This document shows, one piece after another, positions 49,998 through 59,737 of a DNA stretch of 64,000 nt. The notes under the pieces were generated by a model, which did no database searches, had not been told where the DNA came from, and saw only the letters and a list, made by a program, of their open reading frames with translations. Numbering within the stretch: the stretch's first letter is position 1; every line of letters starts with the position of its first letter. The translations under genes and the position numbers were made by a program. Source of the stretch: an uncultured Psychrosphaera sp. (GTDB taxonomy: Bacteria; Pseudomonadota; Gammaproteobacteria; Enterobacterales; Alteromonadaceae); assembly GCF_947500655.1 (NCBI RefSeq), contig NZ_CANMSK010000005.1:1-64000 (forward strand), written 5' to 3'.

Positions 49998-51665
49998 ATG
50001 CGATTATTATCCAAATTACTTTCAACATTACTCCCCATATTTGCAGTATGCCTATTGTCGTTTGGCTCTTTTGCTAACACGCCAACAGAAAGTCAGGATC
50101 AGCTAACTGAGTTAATGACGCAACTGCCTACAACCAAATTAAAGCAAATGCCGGCGTTAATCACTGCAATTGCAGAAACAAAAGCACCTGAGGTACGTTC
50201 AATATTTACCACCTTAATGAATGGTGATTTGTATTACGTAAAATCAGGTAAAACGATTGTTAAAGCGCAAAAGAACTTATCAAAAAATTATGACGTTTCT
50301 AACATACTCACCGGTGAATCACTGGGCGAAATGAAGAAGAATAAAATAAAGAAGATAAGAACCAACAACGCATTGCGTGGAAAAATGCGGGGCTTGTTAG
50401 CACAAATTGATTTAACTGATGCGAATGAAGACATACGCTTACAAGCGGTTAAGCAATTGCTTGATAAACCAAATACAGCGTCAATTACTGCATTAGCAAC
50501 TTTAGTTAATACTGAAAAAGACGAAGATGTAAAAGAGTTAATGCACGTTGCTTTATCCGTAAACAGTTTAAAAACGGGGATGATTACCGAGCAACTTGGC
50601 GCTATTGAAAACTTAAAAGGTAGCTTAGAGCCATCTGTTAGAAATATGATGATAAAAAAACTTGACGATTTAACGCAACAACTTGCCCAACAAGGTACTG
50701 TCAAAACAGCTGATCAAGCAGCGCTTGCCAAGGCATTAACCTTAGCGATTGATAAAATTGACGAACGCCGTAATATTTTCGAGATCATTGAAAACTTATT
50801 TTTCGGTTTAAGTTTAGGCTCTGTATTTTTACTTGCCGCAATTGGTTTAACCATTACCTTCGGTGTAATGGGCGTAATCAATATGGCGCATGGCGAAATG
50901 ATGATGCTAGGTGCTTATACCACTTACGTTATTCAGCAAGCATTCCCAGGATTAATTGAATATTCATTATTAATGGCAATACCAGCAGCATTTTTAGTGT
51001 CTGGTTTAGTTGGTGTACTTATAGAACGTGGTGTTATTCGTCATTTAAAAGGTCGTCCGCTTGAAACTTTATTAGCAACTTTTGGTATTAGTTTAATACT
51101 TCAGCAGCTAGTTCGTACGATCTTTTCACCACTTAACCGTCAAGTGTCATCTCCAGAATGGATGAGCGGCTCTCTTGAAATCAATCCAGTATTTGCACTG
51201 ACCTATAACCGTTTATATATCATTATTTTCTCATTGATGGTGTTCTTTGCATTGATGCTTATTTTAAAGAAAACATCTTTAGGTTTGCATGTTCGAGCGG
51301 TATCGCAAGACAGAGACATGGCACGTGCATTAAGTATTAAAAGTAACTGGGTTGACGCCATCACATTCGGTTTAGGTTCTGGTATTGCAGGTGTGGCTGG
51401 TGTTGTTTTAAGTCAGTTAACAAACGTAGGACCTAACTTAGGCCAAGCCTATATTATCGACTCATTCTTAGTGGTTGTATTTGGCGGTGTAGGTAACTTA
51501 TGGGGTACGTTGGTGGCGGCAATGTCGTTAGGTACAATCAACAAATTCTTAGAGCCGTTAACTGGTTCAGTATTAGCAAATATCATCGTATTAGTTGGCT
51601 TAGTGTTGTTTATTCAAAAACGACCTAAAGGGTTATTTCCACAAAAAGGGCGGTCAGCAGACTAA
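49998..51665 (+). CDS. urtB: Urea ABC transporter, permease subunit UrtB
   Basis: Membrane permease of the LivH family, 555 residues. It has a signal-like N-terminus and a helical periplasmic domain of about 230 residues (with repeated LLDKPNTASITALATLV-type segments), a feature of UrtB proteins. The permease part starts near residue 258 (NLFFGLSLGSVFLLAAIGLT) and contains GVMGVINMAHGEMMMLGAY. It overlaps urtC by one base. Confidence 0.95.
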   Translation: MRLLSKLLSTLLPIFAVCLLSFGSFANTPTESQDQLTELMTQLPTTKLKQMPALITAIAETKAPEVRSIFTTLMNGDLYYVKSGKTIVKAQKNLSKNYDVSNILTGESLGEMKKNKIKKIRTNNALRGKMRGLLAQIDLTDANEDIRLQAVKQLLDKPNTASITALATLVNTEKDEDVKELMHVALSVNSLKTGMITEQLGAIENLKGSLEPSVRNMMIKKLDDLTQQLAQQGTVKTADQAALAKALTLAIDKIDERRNIFEIIENLFFGLSLGSVFLLAAIGLTITFGVMGVINMAHGEMMMLGAYTTYVIQQAFPGLIEYSLLMAIPAAFLVSGLVGVLIERGVIRHLKGRPLETLLATFGISLILQQLVRTIFSPLNRQVSSPEWMSGSLEINPVFALTYNRLYIIIFSLMVFFALMLILKKTSLGLHVRAVSQDRDMARALSIKSNWVDAITFGLGSGIAGVAGVVLSQLTNVGPNLGQAYIIDSFLVVVFGGVGNLWGTLVAAMSLGTINKFLEPLTGSVLANIIVLVGLVLFIQKRPKGLFPQKGRSAD

Positions 51666-52864
51666 TGAGCACTTTTATTCAATCGCCGTTTGGGCAAAAA
51701 ATTCAAAAACTTAGTAGCTTACATTTTGTAATTGGCTGTTTATTAATTTCAACCTTGTACGCAACAGTATGTAATTTGGCCTTCACTGAAGGTTCATTCC
51801 TGCATGTGAGTGATTACACTATCAGCTTATTTGGTAAATATTTATGTTACGCATTATTAGCCTTAGCGGTTGATCTAGTGTGGGGGTATTGCGGTATTTT
51901 AAGCTTAGGTCACGGCGCATTTTTCGCGCTTGGCGGCTACGCAATGGGCATGTATTTAATGCGCCAAATTGGTGACCGTGGTGTTTACGGCAACCCAGAT
52001 CTACCTGACTTTATGGTGTTTTTGAACTGGAGCGAAATGCCATGGTACTGGGCAGGCTCTGACAATATTTTGTGGATGGTGGCGATGGTATTCATCGGCC
52101 CAGGTTTATTAGCTTACGTATTTGGTAACTTAGCATTCCGTTCACGTGTAAGTGGTGTTTACCTTTCAATTATGACTCAAGCGGTAACCTATGCATTAAT
52201 GCTAGCGTTCTTCCGTAACGAAATGGGTTTTGGTGGTAACAATGGTTTAACTGATTTTAAAGAAATATTCGGCTTGTCATTACAAAACCCAAGCACTAAG
52301 TTAGTCCTATTCGTGGCAACATCTGTTGCCTTATGTATTGGTTATATTATTAGCCATTATATTGTGAGCTCAAAAATGGGCCGTGTGGTAACCGCTATAC
52401 GAGATGCTGAAAGCAGAACACGTTTTGTTGGCTTTAAAACTGAACATTACAAAGTATGGATATTCGTTGTATCAGCCATGTTAGCAGGAGTTGCAGGTGC
52501 GTTATATGTACCGCAGGTTGGTATTATCAACCCTGGTGAATTTTCTCCACTTAATTCTATTGAAATGGTTATTTGGGTAGCTATTGGAGGCAGAGGTACA
52601 TTATACGGTGCAATTATTGGCGCAGTATTAGTAAGTTACGCAAAAACTCGTTTTACCGCAATTATGCCTGAAGCATGGTTGTTCGCACTGGGCGGTTTAT
52701 TTGTACTTTCTACTTTGTTATTACCAAAAGGTATTGCCGGTATGTTGCCAGCAAGTTGGGCGAAAGGTTCAGAAAAAGAGAACGATGGTATTGAACCATC
52801 AGATAATTACGAGAATAAACGTTCAGAAAGTAATAATATTTCAAACCCGGCGGAGGCTAAATAA
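51665..52864 (+). CDS. urtC: Urea ABC transporter, permease subunit UrtC
   Basis: LivM-type permease, 399 residues, with about nine to ten membrane segments. Family signatures: LVWGYCGILSLGHGAFFALGG and AIRDAESRTRFVGFKTEHYK, the cytoplasmic loop that docks the ATPases. It has a charged C-terminal tail. One-base overlaps with both urtB and urtD indicate translational coupling. Confidence 0.95.
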   Translation: MSTFIQSPFGQKIQKLSSLHFVIGCLLISTLYATVCNLAFTEGSFLHVSDYTISLFGKYLCYALLALAVDLVWGYCGILSLGHGAFFALGGYAMGMYLMRQIGDRGVYGNPDLPDFMVFLNWSEMPWYWAGSDNILWMVAMVFIGPGLLAYVFGNLAFRSRVSGVYLSIMTQAVTYALMLAFFRNEMGFGGNNGLTDFKEIFGLSLQNPSTKLVLFVATSVALCIGYIISHYIVSSKMGRVVTAIRDAESRTRFVGFKTEHYKVWIFVVSAMLAGVAGALYVPQVGIINPGEFSPLNSIEMVIWVAIGGRGTLYGAIIGAVLVSYAKTRFTAIMPEAWLFALGGLFVLSTLLLPKGIAGMLPASWAKGSEKENDGIEPSDNYENKRSESNNISNPAEAK

Positions 52865-53673
52865 TGGTTGTTGATAAAAAAGGCTCCCCGCTTTTAGCCG
52901 AACAGAACATAAAACCAGATACACGTCATGGCGTTATCTTATACGTTGAAGATGTGAGCGTAAGTTTCGATGGTTTCAAAGCATTAAATGATTTGAATTT
53001 ATACATAAACGACGGTGAATTACGTTGTTTAATCGGTGCAAATGGCGCGGGTAAAACAACCTTAATGGATGTTATTACCGGTAAAACTCGCCCAGATTTT
53101 GGCAAGGTGAGTTTTGGTCAACAGGTTGACTTACTCCAATTAAGTGAATCAGAAATTGCACGTGCAGGTATTGGTCGTAAATTTCAACAGCCAACTGTTT
53201 TTGAAGAGTTAACCGTATTTGAAAATATCGAGTTAAGTTTGAAAGGCGATAAAGGCATTATCACCTCATTATTCCACAAGCTTTCTAGCGAACAAAAAGA
53301 TCGAATTGCTGACGTTCTTCACACCATAGGTTTGGCCAAAGAATGTTATTACGCTGCGGGGCGTTTATCCCACGGTCAAAAACAATGGTTAGAAATTGGC
53401 ATGTTACTCGCCGCTGAGCCCCGAGTTTTATTGGTTGATGAACCGGTAGCTGGTATGACGGCACAAGAAACTGAACGCACAGCTGAATTGTTAACTTCAC
53501 TAGCGGGTGAGCATTCTGTCATTGTAGTAGAGCACGACATGGCATTTGTTCGGTCGATAGCGCGTAAAGTGACAGTGTTACATCAAGGTAGCGTGTTAGC
53601 AGAAGGCAGCATGTCAGAAATTCAAAGTAACCCTGATGTTATTCAGGTGTACCTTGGCGAAGATCAGGGTTAA
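52864..53673 (+). CDS. urtD: Urea ABC transporter, ATP-binding protein UrtD
   Basis: ATPase subunit of the LivG type, 269 residues. Walker A GANGAGKTT, Q-loop region KFQQPTVFEELTVFENI, ABC signature LSHGQKQWLEIGM, Walker B VLLVDEPVAGM and switch histidine VVEHDMAF are all present. An N-terminal extension of about 30 residues precedes the domain. It follows urtC by one-base overlap. Confidence 0.95.
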   Translation: MVVDKKGSPLLAEQNIKPDTRHGVILYVEDVSVSFDGFKALNDLNLYINDGELRCLIGANGAGKTTLMDVITGKTRPDFGKVSFGQQVDLLQLSESEIARAGIGRKFQQPTVFEELTVFENIELSLKGDKGIITSLFHKLSSEQKDRIADVLHTIGLAKECYYAAGRLSHGQKQWLEIGMLLAAEPRVLLVDEPVAGMTAQETERTAELLTSLAGEHSVIVVEHDMAFVRSIARKVTVLHQGSVLAEGSMSEIQSNPDVIQVYLGEDQG

Positions 53674-53687
53674 GGCTAGAAATTAAT

Positions 53688-54383
53688 ATGATTGAATTAA
53701 AAGATGTAAATCAAAAATACGGCGGCACACAAATATTATGGGATTTAAATCTCAATATTAAAAAAGGCTCACGTACTTGTATTATGGGTCGTAACGGCGT
53801 AGGTAAAACTACGCTTTTAAAATCGATTATGGGCTTGCTTCCAATAAGCACAGGTTCGTTAGTGATTAACGACCAAGATATGGCAAAAAAGTCCGTGGAA
53901 ACCCGTCCTGAAATTGGCGTGGGTTATGTACCACAAGGTCGTCATATTTTTCCACAACTTACCGTGGAAGAAAATTTAAAGCTTAGCCTTAACTGCAAAC
54001 GCCAAACTAGCAAAGTTATTCCTGAGTACATTTATGAATTGTTTCCGGTATTAAAAGAAATGCTTCAGCGCCGTGGCGGTGATTTATCGGGTGGTCAGCA
54101 GCAACAATTAGCGATTGGCCGTGCCTTGGTACTCAACCCTGATATTCTGATCCTTGATGAGCCAAATGAAGGCATTCAGCCAAATATAGTTCAACTTATT
54201 CGTGACGTATTGTTAAAACTCAACAAAGAACACGGCATGACCATTGTTCTTGTTGAGCAAAAATTACCATTTGCTCGCGCAGTAGGCGAAGAGTTCCATT
54301 TAATGGAAAAAGGCAGTGTTATTGCATCAGGATCAATGGCTGAGTTAACAGATGAGTTAGTAGGTAAGTACCTGTCAGTTTAG
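53688..54383 (+). CDS. urtE: Urea ABC transporter, ATP-binding protein UrtE
   Basis: ATPase subunit of the LivF type, 231 residues. Walker A GRNGVGKTT, GYVPQGRHIFPQLTVEENL, signature LSGGQQQQLAIGRAL, Walker B ILILDEPNEGIQ and VLVEQKLPFAR are present. Last gene of the urt operon. No urease (ureABC) genes follow in the window. Confidence 0.95.
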   Translation: MIELKDVNQKYGGTQILWDLNLNIKKGSRTCIMGRNGVGKTTLLKSIMGLLPISTGSLVINDQDMAKKSVETRPEIGVGYVPQGRHIFPQLTVEENLKLSLNCKRQTSKVIPEYIYELFPVLKEMLQRRGGDLSGGQQQQLAIGRALVLNPDILILDEPNEGIQPNIVQLIRDVLLKLNKEHGMTIVLVEQKLPFARAVGEEFHLMEKGSVIASGSMAELTDELVGKYLSV

Positions 54384-54828
54384 AGATAACTGACTAAATA
54401 GACTTACACCAATTCGCATAAATAGTTGGTATTACTTCTGTATACGTCTTTTTTAGAGTGAGAGATTCCTGAGTCTGGCGGCGTTACACAGATAAAAAAT
54501 CATCTCAGCATAATCGATGTTTCAACATTTGAAACCCCGATAAATAAACAATGAGTAGCTTAGACTTTTTGCATTCTGCTAATTAGTCAAAATCACTCAT
54601 AAAAAAAACGCTTATTTCATAGTGTGAAATAAGGGGTTTATATTGAACCTAGCTCCCTGCTCTGAATTCAGAGTAGGGTTCGAATGGTAAGTACAATTAT
54701 TTGCTATCTAGTTGCTGGTAAGTATAAGAGAAATTTACCCATGTTATGCAAAAGCCCAAATATTTCTATTCAGGCTTTTATTTGAGTGTTCTAATCTAGC
54801 TAAACATTTTGATTATACAAATAAATAG
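54384..54828. other. Intergenic region with hairpins between urtE and the accessory locus
   Basis: 445 bp without a supported gene. Two stems are clear: CTTATTTCA/TGAAATAAG (54611..54619 with 54625..54633) and a 24-bp near-palindrome centred on GAATTC (54655..54678) with one G-T pair. Either may end urt transcription, though neither has a long T run. The region marks the change from urea genes to the unrecognised locus. Confidence 0.55.
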
Positions 54829-55218
54829 TTACATTGTTCCTCTATTACGAATTTGCGGATCACATACTACTTGCTCACGAGTGTGGAGATTTACCGCAAT
54901 AATAATAAAGTTATAATCTTCAGGATCTTTTTCATTATCGCGATCGATTAAAGTAACAACTTTTTTCCCATCAACATGTTTAATTTCAGCTGTTAGCGTT
55001 TTTTGATCACAAGGAATTAAGCATTGAGTAATATCAAAGTTAGCGTTTGTAGCCGAGTCTAGCTCAAGTGTTATTTTAGTGGCCTCAGAAATGACCAAGC
55101 CCTGTAAATTTACCACAGCACCACTTTCCATTAGACATAAATATTGGAAGCTATGAGAATGATCCGGATTCTGATTTATCCTTAAAAGTAGCTGGATATG
55201 ATTTTTTATTTTATTCAT
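54829..55218 (-). CDS. Small beta-rich protein, possibly DP-EP family
   Basis: 129-residue protein without signal peptide. It looks beta-rich (VVNLQGLVISEATKITLELD; KKVVTLIDRD; YNFIIIAVN) and ends VVCDPQIRNRGTM, which resembles the C-terminal DPQI motif of the little-studied DP-EP family of Alteromonadales and Xanthomonas. Family assignment is from memory and unsure. It shares orientation with the nSTAND regulator gene upstream and is likely part of the same locus. Confidence 0.45.
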   Translation of the reverse strand: MNKIKNHIQLLLRINQNPDHSHSFQYLCLMESGAVVNLQGLVISEATKITLELDSATNANFDITQCLIPCDQKTLTAEIKHVDGKKVVTLIDRDNEKDPEDYNFIIIAVNLHTREQVVCDPQIRNRGTM

Positions 55219-55284
55219 TGATCTTTTCCTTTAGATGTTTAAAAAATTTACATAATAATATGTTAGTAACTAACTGCTCTTAAA

Positions 55285-58200
55285 TTAGTTTTCATTTTTG
55301 ATATCCATACTACTTATAATTGAATAATCGGGGATATTATAATCAGAACTTTCGTAAAGCTTCAACCATGGTTCATCGATAGGCAATTTATCCATAAACT
55401 TTAGAATTGTTAAGTAGATAGAAATCACATCATAATCTGGGTTAGTTGGGGTTAATTTAGCAGCGAGTAACTTTAAAAGTACATCTAACTCTCGATGTAT
55501 AACCATCTTATCAACATCCTTGGTCATGCTTATTATACCTAACTTTGTTAATATAATTCGCGAGTAAAATGAGGTGTTGTCCTCTACAGATAAAGATTGT
55601 TTAAATAGTTCTACCGCATCTGTTATTGCAACAAGCGCACTTTTGTATTGCTTTAATGAAGCCATAATTCTAGCTTGCTGTTGCAATAAATAAACGTTTG
55701 CTCGTATGATTTGATTTTTTTGAGTATCAGATACTTTTAACTGGTTAAGTAATTTTTTAGCTCTACCGATAAGAACTAATGCTTGATCTTGCTGAGCCTG
55801 ATTTATCAAGACTTGAACAGACAATAAATAACTCCACAATAAATCTTCTTTATACAAAAAGTTCTTTTGATCATTATTTACCAAGCGTTTTATATTATTT
55901 TCCGCTTTTTTCGAGTGATGTAACGCATTAATTAAATCGCTATTATTATAATATAACAATGCAAGCTTGTGTTCCAAAAGAGCTAAGCTTTCTATATTGT
56001 TAAAACTTTCTTCAATTGAGGAGATTTTTTCAATTTGTGATATAGCTCTCTGCAAGTACTGTATAGCTATAATAAGCTTGCCATTTTTGGCTTGAATATT
56101 ACTTTGCCAAGAGCGGGTATCGGCTAAATCGACTCTTAATGCTAAATTATTAGGTTGTGTTTCCAATAACGCTAGCTTTATTAATGCCGACTGTTCAAAG
56201 TAGTCATTTGCGATACTTAATAGGTGTTTTTTTTCAGCCACAGACCCTAAGTTATTTAAAGCATAAGATTGCTCTAACTGCCAATCTTGCTTTGGAAATA
56301 ATTTCACTAACTTGTTTGCGTATGCAAGATAGTTACGCATAAATGGTTCTGCTGTGTCGTAGTTTTGTTGTAAAAAAGCAGAATACCCCATCCAATAGTT
56401 AGATAGCATAGCCAATTCTAGTAGTTTTTCGTTATCTCCATCCGATTCTAACGCGTGCTCTAAAACGTTTATTGTTTGGTTAAAATATGATTCTGCTTCC
56501 GCGTAATTATTTTTACTGATGCTCACATTGCCTAAAAGCTGTAATGCCTCAATCCATTGGTAGAGCGTTTTGCCAATTAAATGATCTGTTCCAGACACGG
56601 CAAAATAATCGAGTGTTTTATTCCCGACCATATTGAGTAATTCAACCTTACCAAGAGGTTCTAATTTATCTTTTAAATCGTATAGCATAAAAGAAATCAA
56701 ACTTTCCGCATTATTACGTGTCGCTGTAATTTGTTCATTTTTTTGGGTTAAAGATATTGATAGCCACAACAAACTGAAAATGCTTAAAGAGAATACTGTA
56801 AACATCATTTTTTTTGCAAAACCTATACGAGCTAACATAGTACTAGATGAGGTTATTAACTCTTTCTCATCTTCGGTGATACTAAATTTATTGCTAGTAA
56901 CCGTTTGATTAAGTTTTTTTATTTTTTTACTGGAGTGAAGTAAAAAGTGTGTACTTTTTTCGTGATATAGCCATCTCTCCGTTGCAACATCCAAATCATG
57001 GCGAAGATATAATGCTTTTATATTCCTTTTAATCCATTGATTTATTCTCGCCCATTCTGTTAATAAACTATTATGAGTTAAACAAAAAAATGTTTTTTCG
57101 TTCGAGTATGTTAATCGAAAAATACCTGAGTTGATGAATCTATTGATAACGGAAAGAGTGCCCTTTCCTGTAAAATTATTAATAGAGCAAGATTTTTGAC
57201 TTATTACAGTTTTTCCATCTTTTTTAAGTGCCAATAAATAAAATAAAATACTTTCAAAATCTTTTCTCTCTTGAGCTGTCAACTCTAGATAGTTTTGTTC
57301 CGCAATCAAAACTAAGCAGCCGGTAATACCGCCAATACTTTTATAAACTTTATTAGTGATCAGTTGCTTAGTTCTTTTTTGATAAAGCTGTTCAAGACAA
57401 AACTGCAATATGCTTACAGGGAAAGGCTCTACTTGTAATTGCTGGATTATCACACTAGACAAACGTTCCCTAGTTTCTTGGTTATATTCAAAACTGAGGC
57501 CAGCCAATTCAACTGGTTTATTAACAACATCAATAAGTTCAGTGTGGTTGAATGCTGGTATTTTATAGTGATAAGCCAACGGCTTCTGTCTATTAACTTG
57601 GTGGAAATCAGGTAAAAATTGTTCACGAATAGCAGTTATCAAAAAACATTTTTTGGAACTTACTAATAAGTGTATAAGTAAAAAAAAACATCCAAGCTGT
57701 TCTTTACTGGGTTTGTTTGTAGAGTAGTTGTCAAATAAGTACTCCAGGTGGTCAATAAAAATAACAAACCGACTATGACTATTTTTCACCAATAAATGAG
57801 ACTGAAATTGATCAATCATTTCAGTCTCATTAAGGTTTTTTATTTGATTTGATATTAGTTCTGTATAGTTTTCTATGGTCAAGCTTGCTGATAACAATTC
57901 GTTTTTCATTAACAATGATAATAAATTTAAATACGCTGTATTAGGTGACTTTATCGTAGCTAGATCTAGAGTATTGCAAAATTGCTGATGCTTTTTATCA
58001 ACAAAAATATGAGTTACTAATTTAGGCAGTAATCCAGCATACACAAGAGAACTTTTACCGGCTCCTACAGGTGCAGAAAGTGATAACCACATAGGCTCAT
58101 CTTCATTTTTTTGAGCGAGCCAGCAATGAATATCTTCAATGACTTGTTCCCGTCCAAAAAAACAGAAATTTTGTTCAAAAGTATAAGGTTTTAACCCGGC

Positions 58201-58587
58201 ATAAGGTGGATCACCATTCCAGTTAACAGCTAACTTCTGAGGCCTAGTGTCTAAACCTTTGGTTTTGCCAATGAATACGTAACCTCTTTTAGGAATAGTT
58301 TTGATAAAACGTGGATGCTTTGGATCATCACCCAATACTTTACGTAGCTGAGCAATACATTTATGTAGCGGACTGTCTCCAATGTATTGATTTGGCCAAC
58401 AAGCCTTAATTAATTCATCGTTAGAAATAAGTTGATCGCTTTTACTGCAAAGGTAAGTTAATACCTCCATAACTTTAGGTTGGATACTATGTGTCTCATT
58501 TTTAATAATGATAATGCATTGTGATGGCTCAACGTACAAACCTTCTACGTAAAAAGGGCGAGTTATAAAGTCGGTTGAATTGCTCAA
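55285..58587 (-). CDS. Winged-helix / nSTAND ATPase / TPR signalling regulator
   Basis: Membrane-anchored regulator of 1100 residues. About 1-115: OmpR/CadC-type winged helix (KVMEVLTYLCSKSDQLISND; GDSPLHKCIAQLRKVLGDDP; TIPKRGYVFIG). About 130-520: nSTAND-type ATPase with YAGLKPYTFEQNFCFFGREQ, Walker A SAPVGAGKSSLVYAG (about 174) and Walker B VIFIDHLEYL (about 275). About 592-612: one membrane segment (MFTVFSLSIFSLLWLSISL). About 640-1080: TPR-like helical repeats, predicted to be periplasmic. CadC-like topology plus a STAND switch suggests it senses a ligand or partner and activates transcription. Confidence 0.85.
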   Translation of the reverse strand: MSNSTDFITRPFYVEGLYVEPSQCIIIIKNETHSIQPKVMEVLTYLCSKSDQLISNDELIKACWPNQYIGDSPLHKCIAQLRKVLGDDPKHPRFIKTIPKRGYVFIGKTKGLDTRPQKLAVNWNGDPPYAGLKPYTFEQNFCFFGREQVIEDIHCWLAQKNEDEPMWLSLSAPVGAGKSSLVYAGLLPKLVTHIFVDKKHQQFCNTLDLATIKSPNTAYLNLLSLLMKNELLSASLTIENYTELISNQIKNLNETEMIDQFQSHLLVKNSHSRFVIFIDHLEYLFDNYSTNKPSKEQLGCFFLLIHLLVSSKKCFLITAIREQFLPDFHQVNRQKPLAYHYKIPAFNHTELIDVVNKPVELAGLSFEYNQETRERLSSVIIQQLQVEPFPVSILQFCLEQLYQKRTKQLITNKVYKSIGGITGCLVLIAEQNYLELTAQERKDFESILFYLLALKKDGKTVISQKSCSINNFTGKGTLSVINRFINSGIFRLTYSNEKTFFCLTHNSLLTEWARINQWIKRNIKALYLRHDLDVATERWLYHEKSTHFLLHSSKKIKKLNQTVTSNKFSITEDEKELITSSSTMLARIGFAKKMMFTVFSLSIFSLLWLSISLTQKNEQITATRNNAESLISFMLYDLKDKLEPLGKVELLNMVGNKTLDYFAVSGTDHLIGKTLYQWIEALQLLGNVSISKNNYAEAESYFNQTINVLEHALESDGDNEKLLELAMLSNYWMGYSAFLQQNYDTAEPFMRNYLAYANKLVKLFPKQDWQLEQSYALNNLGSVAEKKHLLSIANDYFEQSALIKLALLETQPNNLALRVDLADTRSWQSNIQAKNGKLIIAIQYLQRAISQIEKISSIEESFNNIESLALLEHKLALLYYNNSDLINALHHSKKAENNIKRLVNNDQKNFLYKEDLLWSYLLSVQVLINQAQQDQALVLIGRAKKLLNQLKVSDTQKNQIIRANVYLLQQQARIMASLKQYKSALVAITDAVELFKQSLSVEDNTSFYSRIILTKLGIISMTKDVDKMVIHRELDVLLKLLAAKLTPTNPDYDVISIYLTILKFMDKLPIDEPWLKLYESSDYNIPDYSIISSMDIKNEN

Positions 58588-58985
58588 AGCTAATACCTTT
58601 TCATCTGTTAAGCACTAGCCAGTTAATTTTCTAAGATGCAAAAAAGTATAGAGAGAAGCTGAATAAATATTACTTATAGGTAGTATTTATCCCGCTCAAT
58701 ATAATTGTTGCTATGACCCCAAAAATTAGTCAAAACCAAATTAGATTACAACTTAGAAAATAACTATCAACTGCTAGGACAAATAAATTCACACTAAACC
58801 ATGTTTCCACAACAAAACCAACCCATTGATTTTTATAAATTTTATTAATTGGTAATAGTTTGGTAAGAAACTGTAAGCCTCACGTCAAGTAACCTCGTCT
58901 TATTTTCTTATGCTCTTTCTTATTCTAAATATACCCAGCAACTCTGGGACGTTTGTTAACAAAACAAACTGAGCAAGGAAAAGCT
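58588..58985. promoter_or_regulatory. Divergent regulatory region between the nSTAND regulator and AraC genes
   Basis: 398 bp. An imperfect inverted repeat ATAAATATTAC / GTAGTATTTAT (about 58665..58691, 10 of 11 matches) lies near the nSTAND start. GTTTGTT/AACAAAC (58951..58957 with 58963..58969) lies just before the AraC ribosome binding site. Either may be an operator for the two flanking regulators. Promoters could not be fixed with confidence. Confidence 0.4.
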
Positions 58986-59498
58986 ATGGAGCATTTAAGT
59001 TATAAGACACTGATGGTTAAATTGAGTTTTGAAAACTTTCCTTATTTTATACAGCTTTTAAAAGCCAGTGGCTATAAAGTAGAAATACAAGAATGCTCTA
59101 GCGTAGAATCAAATACTGAAAATCCCCACACAAAAATCACTTTGGAGGGTGATATAGGTAATGTAAGTAATAGAGATAATCTATTAGTACAAAATACATG
59201 TCTTCACATTCAGAAAAACCTCAATAGCAAATTAATGCTTGATGATATAGCAACTAAAGTGGGTTCAAATAGAAGTAAATTAGCTGCAAGCTTTAAACAA
59301 ATCTTAGGTGTTGGTGTATTTGAATGGACTAGAGAGCATCGAATGCTCAAAGCTAAATCTTTACTAATTGAGTCCAACCTTTCAATACAAGAAATAGGTT
59401 TTGAAGTTGGCTATGAAAACTGCGCTAACTTCTCTACTGCTTTTAAGAAGTACTTCAAGATATCTCCTCGTCAACAAAGAAAATTAACCAGAATATGA
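58986..59498 (+). CDS. AraC-family transcriptional regulator (short)
   Basis: 170-residue protein. The C-terminal half (about 72-170) is a two-helix-turn-helix AraC domain: LMLDDIATKVGSNRSKLAAS, EWTREHRMLKAKSLLIES, NLSIQEIGFEVGYENCANFS and KYFKISPRQQRK. The N-terminal 70 residues do not match a sugar-binding cupin and are too short for one. I start at the ATG at 58986, preceded by CAAGGAAA. Likely controls the downstream antiterminator operon. Confidence 0.88.
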   Translation: MEHLSYKTLMVKLSFENFPYFIQLLKASGYKVEIQECSSVESNTENPHTKITLEGDIGNVSNRDNLLVQNTCLHIQKNLNSKLMLDDIATKVGSNRSKLAASFKQILGVGVFEWTREHRMLKAKSLLIESNLSIQEIGFEVGYENCANFSTAFKKYFKISPRQQRKLTRI

Positions 59499-59499
59499 A

Positions 59500-59656
59500 T
59501 AATTACTCTTTCAAAAGTTTTACACACGGGATCAAAAGAATTTTTTTCGCAGAGGTCTAAATTAATATTTCAGGCAGCACAAGTAACAAGGTTATGAAAA
59601 AGAAAGAGCATAATTTTTTTAGTTCTATATGGACTGAAATGGCGGAGCTTACTTGT
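59500..59656 (+). repeat. Leader repeat, copy 1
   Basis: First of two imperfect direct copies of about 160 nt upstream of the antiterminator gene. It begins TAATTACTCTT and ends in a 28-nt core (59629..59656) identical to copy 2. The core ends GGCGGAGCTTACTTGT. In copy 1 the core opens a 10-codon frame (59639..59671, MAELTCHSNS) that stops at once. The middle part has diverged with small indels. Confidence 0.85.
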
Positions 59657-59737
59657 CACTCTAATAGTTAGTAAGTGACATTAAACTGGCATGTAATTTA
59701 TATAGAGAAACTTTGCAAGAATCTTGTAACAAGTAAG

